Assembly (NCBI RefSeq): GCF_011752815.1 | Contig: NZ_VWWV01000001.1 | Coordinates: 1,550,001 to 1,614,000 of the forward strand | Length of the DNA stretch: 64,000 nucleotides | Direction of reading: 5' to 3' | From: Enterobacter sp. Cy-643 | GTDB lineage: Bacteria > Pseudomonadota > Gammaproteobacteria > Enterobacterales > Enterobacteriaceae | In this document: positions 1-9,821 of the stretch, one piece after another | Numbering within the stretch: the stretch's first letter is position 1 | Layout: every line of letters starts with the position of its first letter | Made by a program: the position numbers and the translations under genes | The notes under the pieces: model-generated | The model's input: only the letters and a program-made list of their open reading frames with translations | Databases searched by the model: none | What the model was told of the DNA's origin: nothing

Positions 1-2163
<2,163 letters not shown>

Positions 2164-2183
2164 GATTTGCTCTCTGAGTGACT

Positions 2184-2546
2184 GACCCTCACCCTAACCC
2201 TCTCCCTAAAAGGGAGAGGGGATAAACAATATTCCCCAAACCTATTTTTTCCCTCGCCCTTTTGGGGAGAGGGGATAAACAATATTCTCCAGGTCCGCTT
2301 TCTCTCCCCCTCTTGAGGAGAGAGGATAAACAATATTCTCCAAACCTGTTTTCTCCCTCGCCCTTTTGGGGAGAGAGGATAAACAATATTCTCCAAACCT
2401 GTTTTCTCCCTCGCCCTTTTGGGGAGAGAGGATAAACAATATTCTCCAGGTCCGCTTTCTCTCCCCCTCTTGAGGAGAGAGGATAAACATTATTCTCCAA
2501 ACCTGTTTTCTCCCTCGCCCCTTTGGGGAGAGGGTCGGGGTGAGGG
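2184..2546. repeat. Tandem array of 51-53 bp palindromic units
   Basis: The segment between azoR and paaY is built from repeated hairpins joined by a conserved linker containing GATAAACAATATTC. The linker occurs at about 2221, 2274, 2325, 2378, 2431 and 2482, giving unit lengths of 53, 51, 53, 53 and 51 bp. There are two hairpin types. One has arms like CCCTCGCCC and GGGGAGAG (53 bp units); the other has CTCTCCCC and GAGGAGAG (51 bp units). The array is closed at each end by the longer single-copy form with CCCTCACCCTAACCC or its reverse. Because azoR and paaY converge here, the hairpins may terminate transcription from both sides. A single copy of the same family lies at 32581-32617. Confidence 0.9.
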
Positions 2547-2549
2547 GAA

Positions 2550-3146
2550 TTAACCGCTCGTCTTAGGCTGGTGCAAATCCTCAAACACCAGACGCCTCCG
2601 CCCCGCCTCAACCTCACGCAGCGGCTCCACCTGATGCATCGTTTGCTGGCAGCGAATCACCAAATCCTGGTACTCCTTCGTGCCCTGTTTCTTCCAGGCC
2701 AGCTCTTCAGGCCGTAATTCACGTATCGCTTTCGCCGGGCTGCCGATGATCATCGTATTCGCCGGGAATTCCGCTTTGCCTTTAACAAAAGCCGCCGCGC
2801 CAACAATCGAATTCTCGCCAATGTGAGCCCCATCCAGGATCACCGCGTTCATGCCCACCAGCGCATTTTTGCCAATCCGGCAGCCGTGCAGAATGGCGCC
2901 GTGCCCGATGTGGCCATCCTGTTCAACAACGGTGTCCTGTTCAGGAAAACCGTGCATTACGCAGTTGTCCTGCACATTCGCCCCGTCTTCGACGATAATC
3001 CGCCCAAAATCCCCGCGCAGGCTGGCATTCGGGCCAATGTAAACGCGGTGCCCGAGAATAACATCGCCGATCAGCACCGCGGTCGGGTGAACATAGCTGT
3101 CTTCCGGCACGACAGGCGTCAGGCCATCAATCTGATAAATGGACAT
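2550..3146 (-). CDS. paaY: PaaY, hexapeptide-repeat thioesterase/gamma carbonic anhydrase-like protein
   Basis: PaaY has a left-handed beta-helix fold. In the phenylacetate pathway it is reported as a thioesterase that hydrolyses dead-end CoA esters. The 198-residue protein shows hexapeptide repeats (for example [17 protein letters not shown] and [17 protein letters not shown]) and the metal-ligand histidines of the gamma-carbonic-anhydrase family ([18 protein letters not shown]). Length agrees with E. coli PaaY (196). It lies 14 bp downstream of paaX on the same strand, the usual paaXY order. The rest of the paa cluster is absent here, so its substrate in this strain is uncertain unless paa genes lie elsewhere. 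Confidence 0.9.
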   Translation of the reverse strand: MSIYQIDGLTPVVPEDSYVHPTAVLIGDVILGHRVYIGPNASLRGDFGRIIVEDGANVQDNCVMHGFPEQDTVVEQDGHIGHGAILHGCRIGKNALVGMNAVILDGAHIGENSIVGAAAFVKGKAEFPANTMIIGSPAKAIRELRPEELAWKKQGTKEYQDLVIRCQQTMHQVEPLREVEAGRRRLVFEDLHQPKTSG

Positions 3147-3160
3147 ACGGGCTCCTTATT

Positions 3161-4087
3161 TTACGGGGTGAGTCCACCGAATCGCTTCTGGTAACCGCTC
3201 ACCGGAGCGGGCAAGTCGCCCACCGAGGTTTCGCCCAGCTCACTGACGTAGGTAAGCGTGCCGGCGGCGACCCGCTGATAGATATTGATACACAGCTGGC
3301 GGGCGTTCTGCCCCAGCCAGTGCGGCGGCAGCAGTTCATCCGGCAACAGCGGATCTTTCAGTACGACGCGGCGATAGAAGTGGATCAGCAGCAGCTGAAT
3401 GTGGAAACAGCGCTGCGGCGTTAGTTCATCGCTTTCTGCCTCACGCAGCAGCGGTAAAAGCGGGCGAAAAGAGTTGATAAATTCAGCATAACGTTCGTTT
3501 TTGTCGGTCAACAGCCAGCACTCTTCCACGCGGGATCTCAGTGCCGCGCGGGACGTTTGTAGCGGCGATTCAGCCTCAAAACAGATGACCTGTTCAGCCA
3601 CGCCCGCCTCATGCAGCAGGCTTTGGATATCCGCGAGATTTTGCGAGGGTGAAGCCATCAGGTTCGGTGCGAGCGCCCCAAATCCCTGCCAGATAAGCTG
3701 TTTCTTCACCTGCTGTAACGTGTTTTTTTCCAGCCCTTCGGAAAGCAGTAGCAGCCACTTTCCGTCCCAGGCCGGCTGCCCGGCGCGATAAATTTTCGAC
3801 TCGGCGCGGCGGGTCATCCTCTGGCCCATATCGCTCAGGCGATAAAAACTGCGTCGCCCCACTCGCTCCACGTCCAGCCAGCCCTCTTTATTGAGGCGAA
3901 AGAGAGACGTGCGCACAAAACGTTCGCCGAATCCCAGAGGCTCGAGCATCGCCGCCAGGCTACCCAGCCAGATTTCGCCGCCTCGATGAGCCAGCGCATC
4001 GCCGTACAAAGAGACAATCAGCGACGTGCCGCTGATGGGCACCGCGCTGACGGCCTGCTGAATAAAAGTGTCGAGTTTGCTGCTCAT
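3161..4087 (-). CDS. paaX: PaaX, phenylacetyl-CoA-responsive transcriptional repressor
   Basis: PaaX is a GntR-like winged-helix repressor of phenylacetate catabolism that releases DNA on binding phenylacetyl-CoA. The 308-residue protein begins MSSKLDTFIQQAVSAVPISG and contains the N-terminal winged helix (RFVRTSLFRLNKEGWLDV) and the central PaaX domain with RRSFYRLSD and WDGKWLLLLSEG. E. coli PaaX is 316 residues. It forms an operon with paaY. In E. coli the gene follows paaK and the catabolic operon; here the next gene upstream is an unrelated GH5 glycosidase, and the 126 bp between them show no recognisable paaK remnant. Confidence 0.9.
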   Translation of the reverse strand: MSSKLDTFIQQAVSAVPISGTSLIVSLYGDALAHRGGEIWLGSLAAMLEPLGFGERFVRTSLFRLNKEGWLDVERVGRRSFYRLSDMGQRMTRRAESKIYRAGQPAWDGKWLLLLSEGLEKNTLQQVKKQLIWQGFGALAPNLMASPSQNLADIQSLLHEAGVAEQVICFEAESPLQTSRAALRSRVEECWLLTDKNERYAEFINSFRPLLPLLREAESDELTPQRCFHIQLLLIHFYRRVVLKDPLLPDELLPPHWLGQNARQLCINIYQRVAAGTLTYVSELGETSVGDLPAPVSGYQKRFGGLTP

Positions 4088-4213
4088 CCTGCCTCATTGC
4101 CGCTATGGGAATTTCAGAGAAAAAACATAGCATAATAAAGCGGGCGACCGGCATTGAATTAGGCCTTATGATTCAAAAAATCTCAACCCCCTCACTTTAA
4201 CGTAACGCATAAC

Positions 4214-5401
4214 TTAACGCGTCGACGGCCCCAGGCGGCGGCTAATCGGCTCAAACTCAGGCGTGGCATGGCGCGGTAAAGTATCCGGCTTATGCTCATC
4301 CATTGCCTGCCAGTACGACCAGGGCACTTTCCTTTTTCCCAGCTCATAATCCATGCCGTCCCAGGCATCTTCGCGAAAGCTGTAGAATGCCCAGTGCGCC
4401 TGCGTTTTATCCAGCGCGCTGAGAACATCCTCGAGATACTGACGGCACCCGGCCAGCTGGCGCATACAGCCAAACTCCCCCGCCACCATACGATTCTGCG
4501 CGACTCCACGCTGCTTAGCCCACCAGAACGGCTGCTGCAGATACCCGGCCACGCGCTCCCCGTTCCATTTCTCCTGCTTGCCGCCAAACGGAACAACGCC
4601 GGGATAGACATAGGGTTTCAGGCGTTTGAGGTTTGGCGCGCTGGTGGCGTCGTAGGGTTCATACATATGGAAGCTGTAAAGCACGCGGTTATCACTCAGG
4701 GCGGCAGGCCAGTAGCTAAAGCTGTCGGCGGCGGCATACCAGCCGCTATCCACCATGATAGGGGTTGTCTTATCCACTTCGCGAATCGCGTTGATCACGG
4801 TTTGATAGAACGCCGGAAGGTCTCTGGCCGTGCCCTGGTGCGCTTTGTACCAGGTTTGCATTTCTTCCAGAGAGGCATGTTCCGGCAGGCCGGCCCGTTT
4901 CTCCGGCGCAGGCTCATTAATCAGGTTGTAGGCGGCAATCGCCGGATTATCTTTTAGCTGCCCGGCCAGGTCACGCCAGAACTGGGCGCTTTGCTGCCAG
5001 AAACGTTTATCCTGCCACAGCCGGTCATCAAACCGGCCATCATTGTTTTGCGCCCAGCGCATCCCTGGCAGCGAAAGCGGCGTAATCACCACTTTAAGCC
5101 CGGCGGCGTGAGCGCGTGCCAGCGTCTCTTTCAGGGTACGAAGATCCTGCGTCATCAGCCCCTGATAGTGGTCGGCATTCCCCAGCAAATAATCACGCTG
5201 TTCCGGCTGCCATTTGTCCCAGGACAGCCGTACCCAGCTGGCGCCATAGCCTTTAAGGGCGGTGAAATAGGCTTGATCGGGCGGCAGACGGTTAAAACTG
5301 TTGCCGCCGTGCTGCGGCGAATTCCAGAAGGCGATGCTGTCCATGGCAAAGGCGGAACCAGAGAGCAGCGCCAGCCCCGCCCAAAGTGCTTTGAGTTTCA
5401 T
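4214..5401 (-). CDS. Secreted glycoside hydrolase family 5 (cellulase-like)
   Basis: A 395-residue protein with an N-terminal signal peptide (about residues 1-19, ending SGSAFA). The GH5 barrel follows: NLINEP at 159-164 with Glu163 as likely acid/base, HMY at 245-247, and GEFG with Glu309 as likely nucleophile. These are the family catalytic glutamates; the substrate (beta-1,4-glucan, mannan or another beta-glycan) cannot be read from sequence. The gene lies 89 bp downstream of the DUF2861-like gene on the same strand, after the kinase/regulator pair, so it is probably the last gene of that operon or under its regulator. It is not BcsZ (family GH8) and no bcs genes are nearby. Confidence 0.85.
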   Translation of the reverse strand: MKLKALWAGLALLSGSAFAMDSIAFWNSPQHGGNSFNRLPPDQAYFTALKGYGASWVRLSWDKWQPEQRDYLLGNADHYQGLMTQDLRTLKETLARAHAAGLKVVITPLSLPGMRWAQNNDGRFDDRLWQDKRFWQQSAQFWRDLAGQLKDNPAIAAYNLINEPAPEKRAGLPEHASLEEMQTWYKAHQGTARDLPAFYQTVINAIREVDKTTPIMVDSGWYAAADSFSYWPAALSDNRVLYSFHMYEPYDATSAPNLKRLKPYVYPGVVPFGGKQEKWNGERVAGYLQQPFWWAKQRGVAQNRMVAGEFGCMRQLAGCRQYLEDVLSALDKTQAHWAFYSFREDAWDGMDYELGKRKVPWSYWQAMDEHKPDTLPRHATPEFEPISRRLGPSTR

Positions 5402-5490
5402 GACAAATACCTCAGTAACGAAAGAGGCCGCAGTATTGCCGGTTAGCGGGCGTCGATTGTCAGAGGAATGTCAGGATAGCGGCGTGGGCC

Positions 5491-6309
5491 TTAGTTTTTC
5501 ATCGTCGCCAGCGGGCCGGCGAGGCGGTGTTCGGTTCGTACCGCCACGCTGCCCCGGTTTTCCGCGCTTACCACGGCCACCGTGGCCCATACGCTTTCGG
5601 CAGGCTTCGCAGGCCAGGGCACCAGCGTCAGCTGGTCGCTTTTTGCCCACCAAATCTGGTTATAGTCGCTGCGATTAAGCAGCGTTTGCTCAAGCCAGGG
5701 TTTGGGGCAAGCAGGAGACACCTGCGGCGTAGTGAGCGTAATGGCGCGATCGTGAAGCTGGATCTGCGTTAACCCGCCAATACCCTGTAACGCCAGAGGC
5801 TGCTGCCATTGCTGCCCGCCGCTCGACACGGTCAGCAGATAGACTCCTTCGCTCAGCGGCTGAGTAAACTCTTCGCTTTCGATCCGAAACTCACTTTCCG
5901 CTTCATATTGCACCGGCACTGCGGCGAACGCTTTTTTGCCATCGGGCAGCATCAGGCCAACGTTAATATCCTGGCGGGGGCTCTTTCCACTCAAAGTTAT
6001 GCGATAAATTCGGTTAAGCGGCATATCACGCTGCATCAACGTAAGCGTTAAGTCGTCCAGCCACTCAGGAACCGCCGTGGAAAGATCTTTGCCGCATTGC
6101 CGACTGACCACGGCATTAAGCGCCTCTTTCCAGGCCTGCCGCTGTGCCTCGCTGCCCAGCCGCGGCCAGACATCAATCAGTTGCCTGTTGGCAAGATCGT
6201 CTTGCTGGTTAAACAGCTGATGATATACGGGCTCCAGCGGCGTTTGGGGCAACGTTGCACCGACGCTGAACGAGGAGACGGTCAGCAGGGCTGACAGTCG
6301 CAGTTTCAT
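5491..6309 (-). CDS. Periplasmic DUF2861-like protein linked to a two-component system
   Basis: A 272-residue protein with a signal peptide (MKLRLSALLTVSSFSVGA). I recognise it as similar to DUF2861 proteins, found beside the VxrAB/WigKR two-component system of Vibrio; this is a memory-based family call. Features seen are a helical first third (VYHQLFNQQDDLANRQLIDVW), a beta-rich middle (LNRIYRITLSGKSPRQDINV) and two cysteines (VVSRQCGKD, SPACPKPW) that could form a disulfide. Its ATG overlaps the TGA of the response-regulator gene (ATGA), implying translational coupling. No enzyme motif is visible. A role as a periplasmic accessory to the sensor kinase is inference from the operon. Confidence 0.7.
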   Translation of the reverse strand: MKLRLSALLTVSSFSVGATLPQTPLEPVYHQLFNQQDDLANRQLIDVWPRLGSEAQRQAWKEALNAVVSRQCGKDLSTAVPEWLDDLTLTLMQRDMPLNRIYRITLSGKSPRQDINVGLMLPDGKKAFAAVPVQYEAESEFRIESEEFTQPLSEGVYLLTVSSGGQQWQQPLALQGIGGLTQIQLHDRAITLTTPQVSPACPKPWLEQTLLNRSDYNQIWWAKSDQLTLVPWPAKPAESVWATVAVVSAENRGSVAVRTEHRLAGPLATMKN

Positions 6310-6968
6310 TTCGCTAACTCCAGCCGATAGCCAATCCCGCGCACGCTTGTAATCGGCAGGCCCGGCAGTTTTTGCCGTAACTGTAAAACATGCGTATCGA
6401 CAGTCCTGGTTGACGGAAAACGTTGATAGCCCCAGACCTGATTGAGCAATTCATCCCGGGTAAACACGCGCCCCGCCATCTGCATCAGCATCGCCAGTAG
6501 CGCAAACTCGGTTGCCGTCAGCGCGACCTCTTTTCCCTGCCAGGTCGCAATTTGCCGCGCCGGAAGTAAGCTGAGTTCCCCGCAGACCAGCAGCCCGTCG
6601 CCCAGGGGGCGAAGCTGTGCCCGGATGCGGGCCAGCAGCTCAACGTGAGCAAACGGCTTGCTCAGATAGTCACGCGCGCCCGCCTCCAGCCCCGCCACCC
6701 GCTCTTCAACGCTCACTTTTGCCGTCAGCACGATCGTCGGCAGGGCTTTTTTTGCCAGCCACTGAGGCAAAAACCGCAGACTGTCGCCTTCAGGAAGCTG
6801 GCGGTCGAGAATCGCCAAATCCGCCTGATACCAATGTTCGAGGACATTCGCGCTGTTTCGCAGCCAGCGGCAGCTGAACCCCTCCTGCTGCAAAAATGCC
6901 GCCAGCCCTTCGCCCAACGCGATATCGTCCTCAATTAACAACAAAGAATGCGCTTTAGTCGGGTTCAT
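6306..6968 (-). CDS. OmpR-family response regulator (VxrB/WigR-like)
   Basis: A 220-residue DNA-binding regulator. The receiver domain has the acidic pair EDD at 13-15, the phospho-acceptor Asp55 (LAILDRQLPEG), Thr in IVLTAK and Lys in YLSKPF. The C-terminal winged helix has the Trans_Reg_C pattern (LTATEFALLAMLM, TRTVDTHVLQLRQKL, GIGYRL). It overlaps the kinase gene by 14 bp and the downstream DUF2861-like gene by 4 bp, so kinase, regulator and periplasmic protein are one operon. The gene pairing resembles Vibrio VxrA-VxrB, which responds to cell-wall damage. The regulon here is unknown; the adjacent GH5 gene is the obvious candidate target. Confidence 0.85.
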   Translation of the reverse strand: MNPTKAHSLLLIEDDIALGEGLAAFLQQEGFSCRWLRNSANVLEHWYQADLAILDRQLPEGDSLRFLPQWLAKKALPTIVLTAKVSVEERVAGLEAGARDYLSKPFAHVELLARIRAQLRPLGDGLLVCGELSLLPARQIATWQGKEVALTATEFALLAMLMQMAGRVFTRDELLNQVWGYQRFPSTRTVDTHVLQLRQKLPGLPITSVRGIGYRLELAK

Positions 6969-8373
6969 ACGGCAACTCCAGGGTAAACGTGGTTGGCGCG
7001 GGGCTGAACGTCAACTTGCCGTGAAGGCGATGAGCAACGCGCTGAACAATGGTCAATCCAAGGCCAAGACTGCTGTTTGACCAGCGTAAACGGCGGCTGT
7101 TCAGCAGCGGGTTTTGAGTGATATTTCCGCTATCGCTAACCTGGAAAGTAAGGTGCGTTCTGGTTTTATGCACCGTCAGGTGCACGGGAGGCTTTCCGTG
7201 ACGGAACGCATTATCCAGTAAATTCGTCAGACACAGGCTGCTCCAGTAGAGCGACACGCCCACGATCATGTTTTCGTCCAGGCAGTACGTCAGCCCGTCC
7301 CGATCCGCACACAAGTGATCGAGCCAGTCGCTGAGCCGGACCTGAGTCGGCGTTTCCAGCGCTTCCCGCTGATGCTCCGCTATCAGGTAGTGTTGGCTGG
7401 TTTCAGCCATCTGCCGCATCCGCTGCAGCGTGTCGGCCAGAGCCACAAAATTAAGCTGGGCACCTTCCGGCAACCGGTCGAAGTCACGGCGAAAATGTTC
7501 GACCACGTTGCTCAGTTGAGCGATGGGCGTGCGCAGTTCGTGGGTCAGCATTTGCGTGATAAACCGCTGACGCTCACGCAGTTGCCTCCGCTGCCAGGCC
7601 ATCCATATCAACCCCGACGCGGTAAACAGCACCAGCAGGCCAAAAAGCCAGCGCCAGACGTTCCCGTAAGCTTCGCGAGCATTGACGCACAGCGCGCCCG
7701 TTCGCATATCGCAGCGCCCCCCGGCGTTAACCAGTTCGATATCGGACTGTCGGGCCAGAGGCTGCCAGACCTTCGCCTCATAGCGCTGCCATTGCTGTTG
7801 GCTGAATCGCCAGAGTTGACCGTTTTGCAGCAGCCAGTGCTGGCCCCCAAGCAAGGCGTCAAGATTGTCATCGGACAGCGTCCCAATGCCCGCCAGATCG
7901 TCCGGTCTTTCCCGTACATGCAGCGAGTTTTTTAGCGCGGCGGCCGCTCCCGGATGGCGCAGGATATACTGCCAGGCGCTGCTTCCCCCAAGCGGATAGA
8001 GCGGATTCGCGATGAACCAGGACGCAGGCGGTATATTCGCCTGGCATAACGCTGCAATGAATGATTTCGCCGTAGCCGAGAGTTCGACCTCGCTTGTACA
8101 GCGCCTATCCAGATGGTAAAGCGCCGTGAGGTCCGGCAGCGGCCAGGCCTGAAACTGAGGATACATGGATTCGGGCTTGAGCAGCGCCGCATCAAGCTGC
8201 TGAAGGGTTTGCAGCGAGACCTGCGCCGCCGGGGTTGACTGGTTTAATGCCGCACTAAAGCGGGCCAGATCCTCGTCGAGTTCCGTCGCACGAGCCGAAC
8301 CTGCATGCAGCCAAAGGGCAGCACACAGCCAGAGCATCGCGTAATGAAACAACGGGACAAATCTCCGGGTCAC
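6955..8373 (-). CDS. Sensor histidine kinase with large periplasmic domain (VxrA/WigK-like, DUF3404-type)
   Basis: A 472-residue inner-membrane kinase. A signal or first membrane segment (about 10-28) is followed by a periplasmic domain of about 210 residues with cysteines at 92, 110, 221 and 229. A second membrane segment spans about 240-260. Then comes the H-box MLTHELRTPIAQL with His278, the N-box (TNLLDNAFRHG) and the G-box (SLGLGLTIVQRVAHRLHG). The periplasmic part resembles DUF3404, the sensor domain of Vibrio VxrA; I judge this from its size, position and linkage to a DUF2861-like gene. It is the first gene of the minus-strand operon; the 150 bp upstream show no certain promoter or operator. 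Confidence 0.8.
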   Translation of the reverse strand: MTRRFVPLFHYAMLWLCAALWLHAGSARATELDEDLARFSAALNQSTPAAQVSLQTLQQLDAALLKPESMYPQFQAWPLPDLTALYHLDRRCTSEVELSATAKSFIAALCQANIPPASWFIANPLYPLGGSSAWQYILRHPGAAAALKNSLHVRERPDDLAGIGTLSDDNLDALLGGQHWLLQNGQLWRFSQQQWQRYEAKVWQPLARQSDIELVNAGGRCDMRTGALCVNAREAYGNVWRWLFGLLVLFTASGLIWMAWQRRQLRERQRFITQMLTHELRTPIAQLSNVVEHFRRDFDRLPEGAQLNFVALADTLQRMRQMAETSQHYLIAEHQREALETPTQVRLSDWLDHLCADRDGLTYCLDENMIVGVSLYWSSLCLTNLLDNAFRHGKPPVHLTVHKTRTHLTFQVSDSGNITQNPLLNSRRLRWSNSSLGLGLTIVQRVAHRLHGKLTFSPAPTTFTLELPYEPD

Positions 8374-8523
8374 GAGAAAGGCCTTAATTTATGAGCGGGT
8401 GGAAAGCTGCCTGGCTGGCAGCATGTTTATCTCGCCGATTGCGCCGCAAGAAAGGATTAAGTTTGTCAGCCGGTGGATACGCCGGGGATCGAAGGACACC
8501 CGGCATTTGTAACACCGACGCGA

Positions 8524-9234
8524 TCAATAATACTCCACCGTATTTTTAATGGTGTAATGGTCCACCTTTGGCGGCGTGACGGAATCATCCGTCATTTCCA
8601 GATCGCAGGACAGCGAGTTGAAATGGCGGTCATAATCGCAGCTTTGCTTTGCCACCCCGATGATTTTGCCGTTCAGGCTGGTTGTCGCGCTGTAATCCAG
8701 CTTTTTCTTTTTATCGACACCGGCTTTCGCCACGATGGCAAGCTCGCTGTCTTTCGATTTGGTGATTTTCCCCAGCGGATAGCCTTCGCTGTCGTACTTA
8801 TAGGTCACCAGCACATCTTTGCCTTTGGCGGCGGTCACAAAGTCGTTGTCGTCGGTGTCGTAGCTGATGCCCGCGGCAGGGAGTTCGGCAAGCTGACATT
8901 TCCCCTGCAGGCGGACGCGTTTTTCAAGGCTAACAGCGTCAACATAGTAGTTTGCGTCGAGCGTCAGCGATGCCCCGCTGTTGTTCTCCAGGTCGTGAAA
9001 TTCCAGCGTGTCGAAGCAGCCTTCTTCCGACAGCGTACCGCTGACCCTTTTCAAAACCTGGCCTTTGTCGTTCATCAGCGTCTGGCTAAAATCCTTTACC
9101 GGGCCGCGCATCGGATCGAAATCAAATTCGTTAGAAAAACTGGCCATTTCCGGCGTGTACGCCTGCGGCGACGTCGAGTTATCGCAGCCTACAAGGCTCA
9201 AAACCAGCGCACCGAGGGTAATGATTTTCTTCAC
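8524..9234 (-). CDS. ynfC: YnfC family lipoprotein
   Basis: A 236-residue predicted lipoprotein of unknown function, the same length as E. coli YnfC. The signal peptide ends at the lipobox (SLVGC), followed by DNS. The core is collinear with YnfC: YTPEMASFSNEFDFDP, RVSGTLSEEGCFD, KRVRLQGKCQLAELP and the C-terminal YTIKNTVEYY. I place the start at the GTG at 9234, preceded by AGGAG; the open frame continues upstream to 9288 but that extension would destroy the signal peptide. It is divergent from ynfD, the same pair as in E. coli. Confidence 0.9.
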   Translation of the reverse strand: MKKIITLGALVLSLVGCDNSTSPQAYTPEMASFSNEFDFDPMRGPVKDFSQTLMNDKGQVLKRVSGTLSEEGCFDTLEFHDLENNSGASLTLDANYYVDAVSLEKRVRLQGKCQLAELPAAGISYDTDDNDFVTAAKGKDVLVTYKYDSEGYPLGKITKSKDSELAIVAKAGVDKKKKLDYSATTSLNGKIIGVAKQSCDYDRHFNSLSCDLEMTDDSVTPPKVDHYTIKNTVEYY

Positions 9235-9340
9235 GTTTTGCCGCTCTCCTGTTTTTATGTCATAACATGATATAAGCAAATACAACACTTTACACTAGAA
9301 GCGCTATTCTTAACGTTCAACTCAACATAAGGAAGAGATG

Positions 9341-9613
9341 ATGAAACGTACCGTTTGGTTAAGCACGATACTGCTGATCGCTGCCGCACCGGCGTTGGCC
9401 GCACAGGGCAGTTGCGAAAAAGTGAAAGCGGAGATTCAGCAGAAAATTGTCAATAACGGCGTGCCTGAGTCAGGCTTCTCCCTCACTATCGTACCTAACG
9501 ATCAGGCAGACAAAGCCGGCGGCCAGGTCGTCGGCCACTGTGCGAACGACACGCAAAAAATCGTTTATACCCGCATCGCGGGCGGCGCTGCGCCGGAAAA
9601 TGAACCGCAATAA
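9341..9613 (+). CDS. ynfD: YnfD, small secreted DUF1161 protein
   Basis: A 90-residue exported protein of the DUF1161 family, function unknown. It has a signal peptide (MKRTVWLSTILLIAAAPALA), then a mature part with two cysteines (GSCEKVKAEI, VGHCANDTQKI) likely to form a disulfide in the periplasm. The motif NNGVPESGF with IVPNDQ matches E. coli YnfD. Two ATGs lie next to each other; the second (9341) has the better spacing from AAGGA and matches the E. coli start. A strong hairpin follows the stop codon. Confidence 0.88.
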   Translation: MKRTVWLSTILLIAAAPALAAQGSCEKVKAEIQQKIVNNGVPESGFSLTIVPNDQADKAGGQVVGHCANDTQKIVYTRIAGGAAPENEPQ

Positions 9614-9619
9614 TCCCCT

Positions 9620-9645
9620 GCAGGGTGCCGGGCACCCTGCTTTCC
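9620..9645 (+). terminator. Rho-independent terminator after ynfD
   Basis: A perfect inverted repeat, GCAGGGTGC and GCACCCTGC separated by 3 nt, starts 7 nt after the ynfD stop codon and is followed by TTTCCTT. This is a normal intrinsic terminator with a modest U tract. Confidence 0.75.
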
Positions 9646-9821
9646 TTCATCTATTTCCCCTCATCCACCGCAACTTTGACTGGCGTTAATAACGTCTACG
9701 CCTAATTAAGTAACACTCTTCCCCCGAGCGCCCCCTGACGGGCAGCTTCAGCAATCACCAAACAATAAATAAACTCAAATAATAACGTCTTCCACACGAC
9801 AAAAAAGTCATGGAGAGAGCG

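Noticed and set aside
2184-2546. Possible CRISPR array
   Set aside because: Units are alike over their full length with no unique spacers, and no cas gene is present.
9676-9689. FNR-like site TTGAC-N4-GTTAA upstream of ynfE
   Set aside because: It departs from the FNR consensus in both half-sites; anaerobic control is expected but this match is too weak to call.
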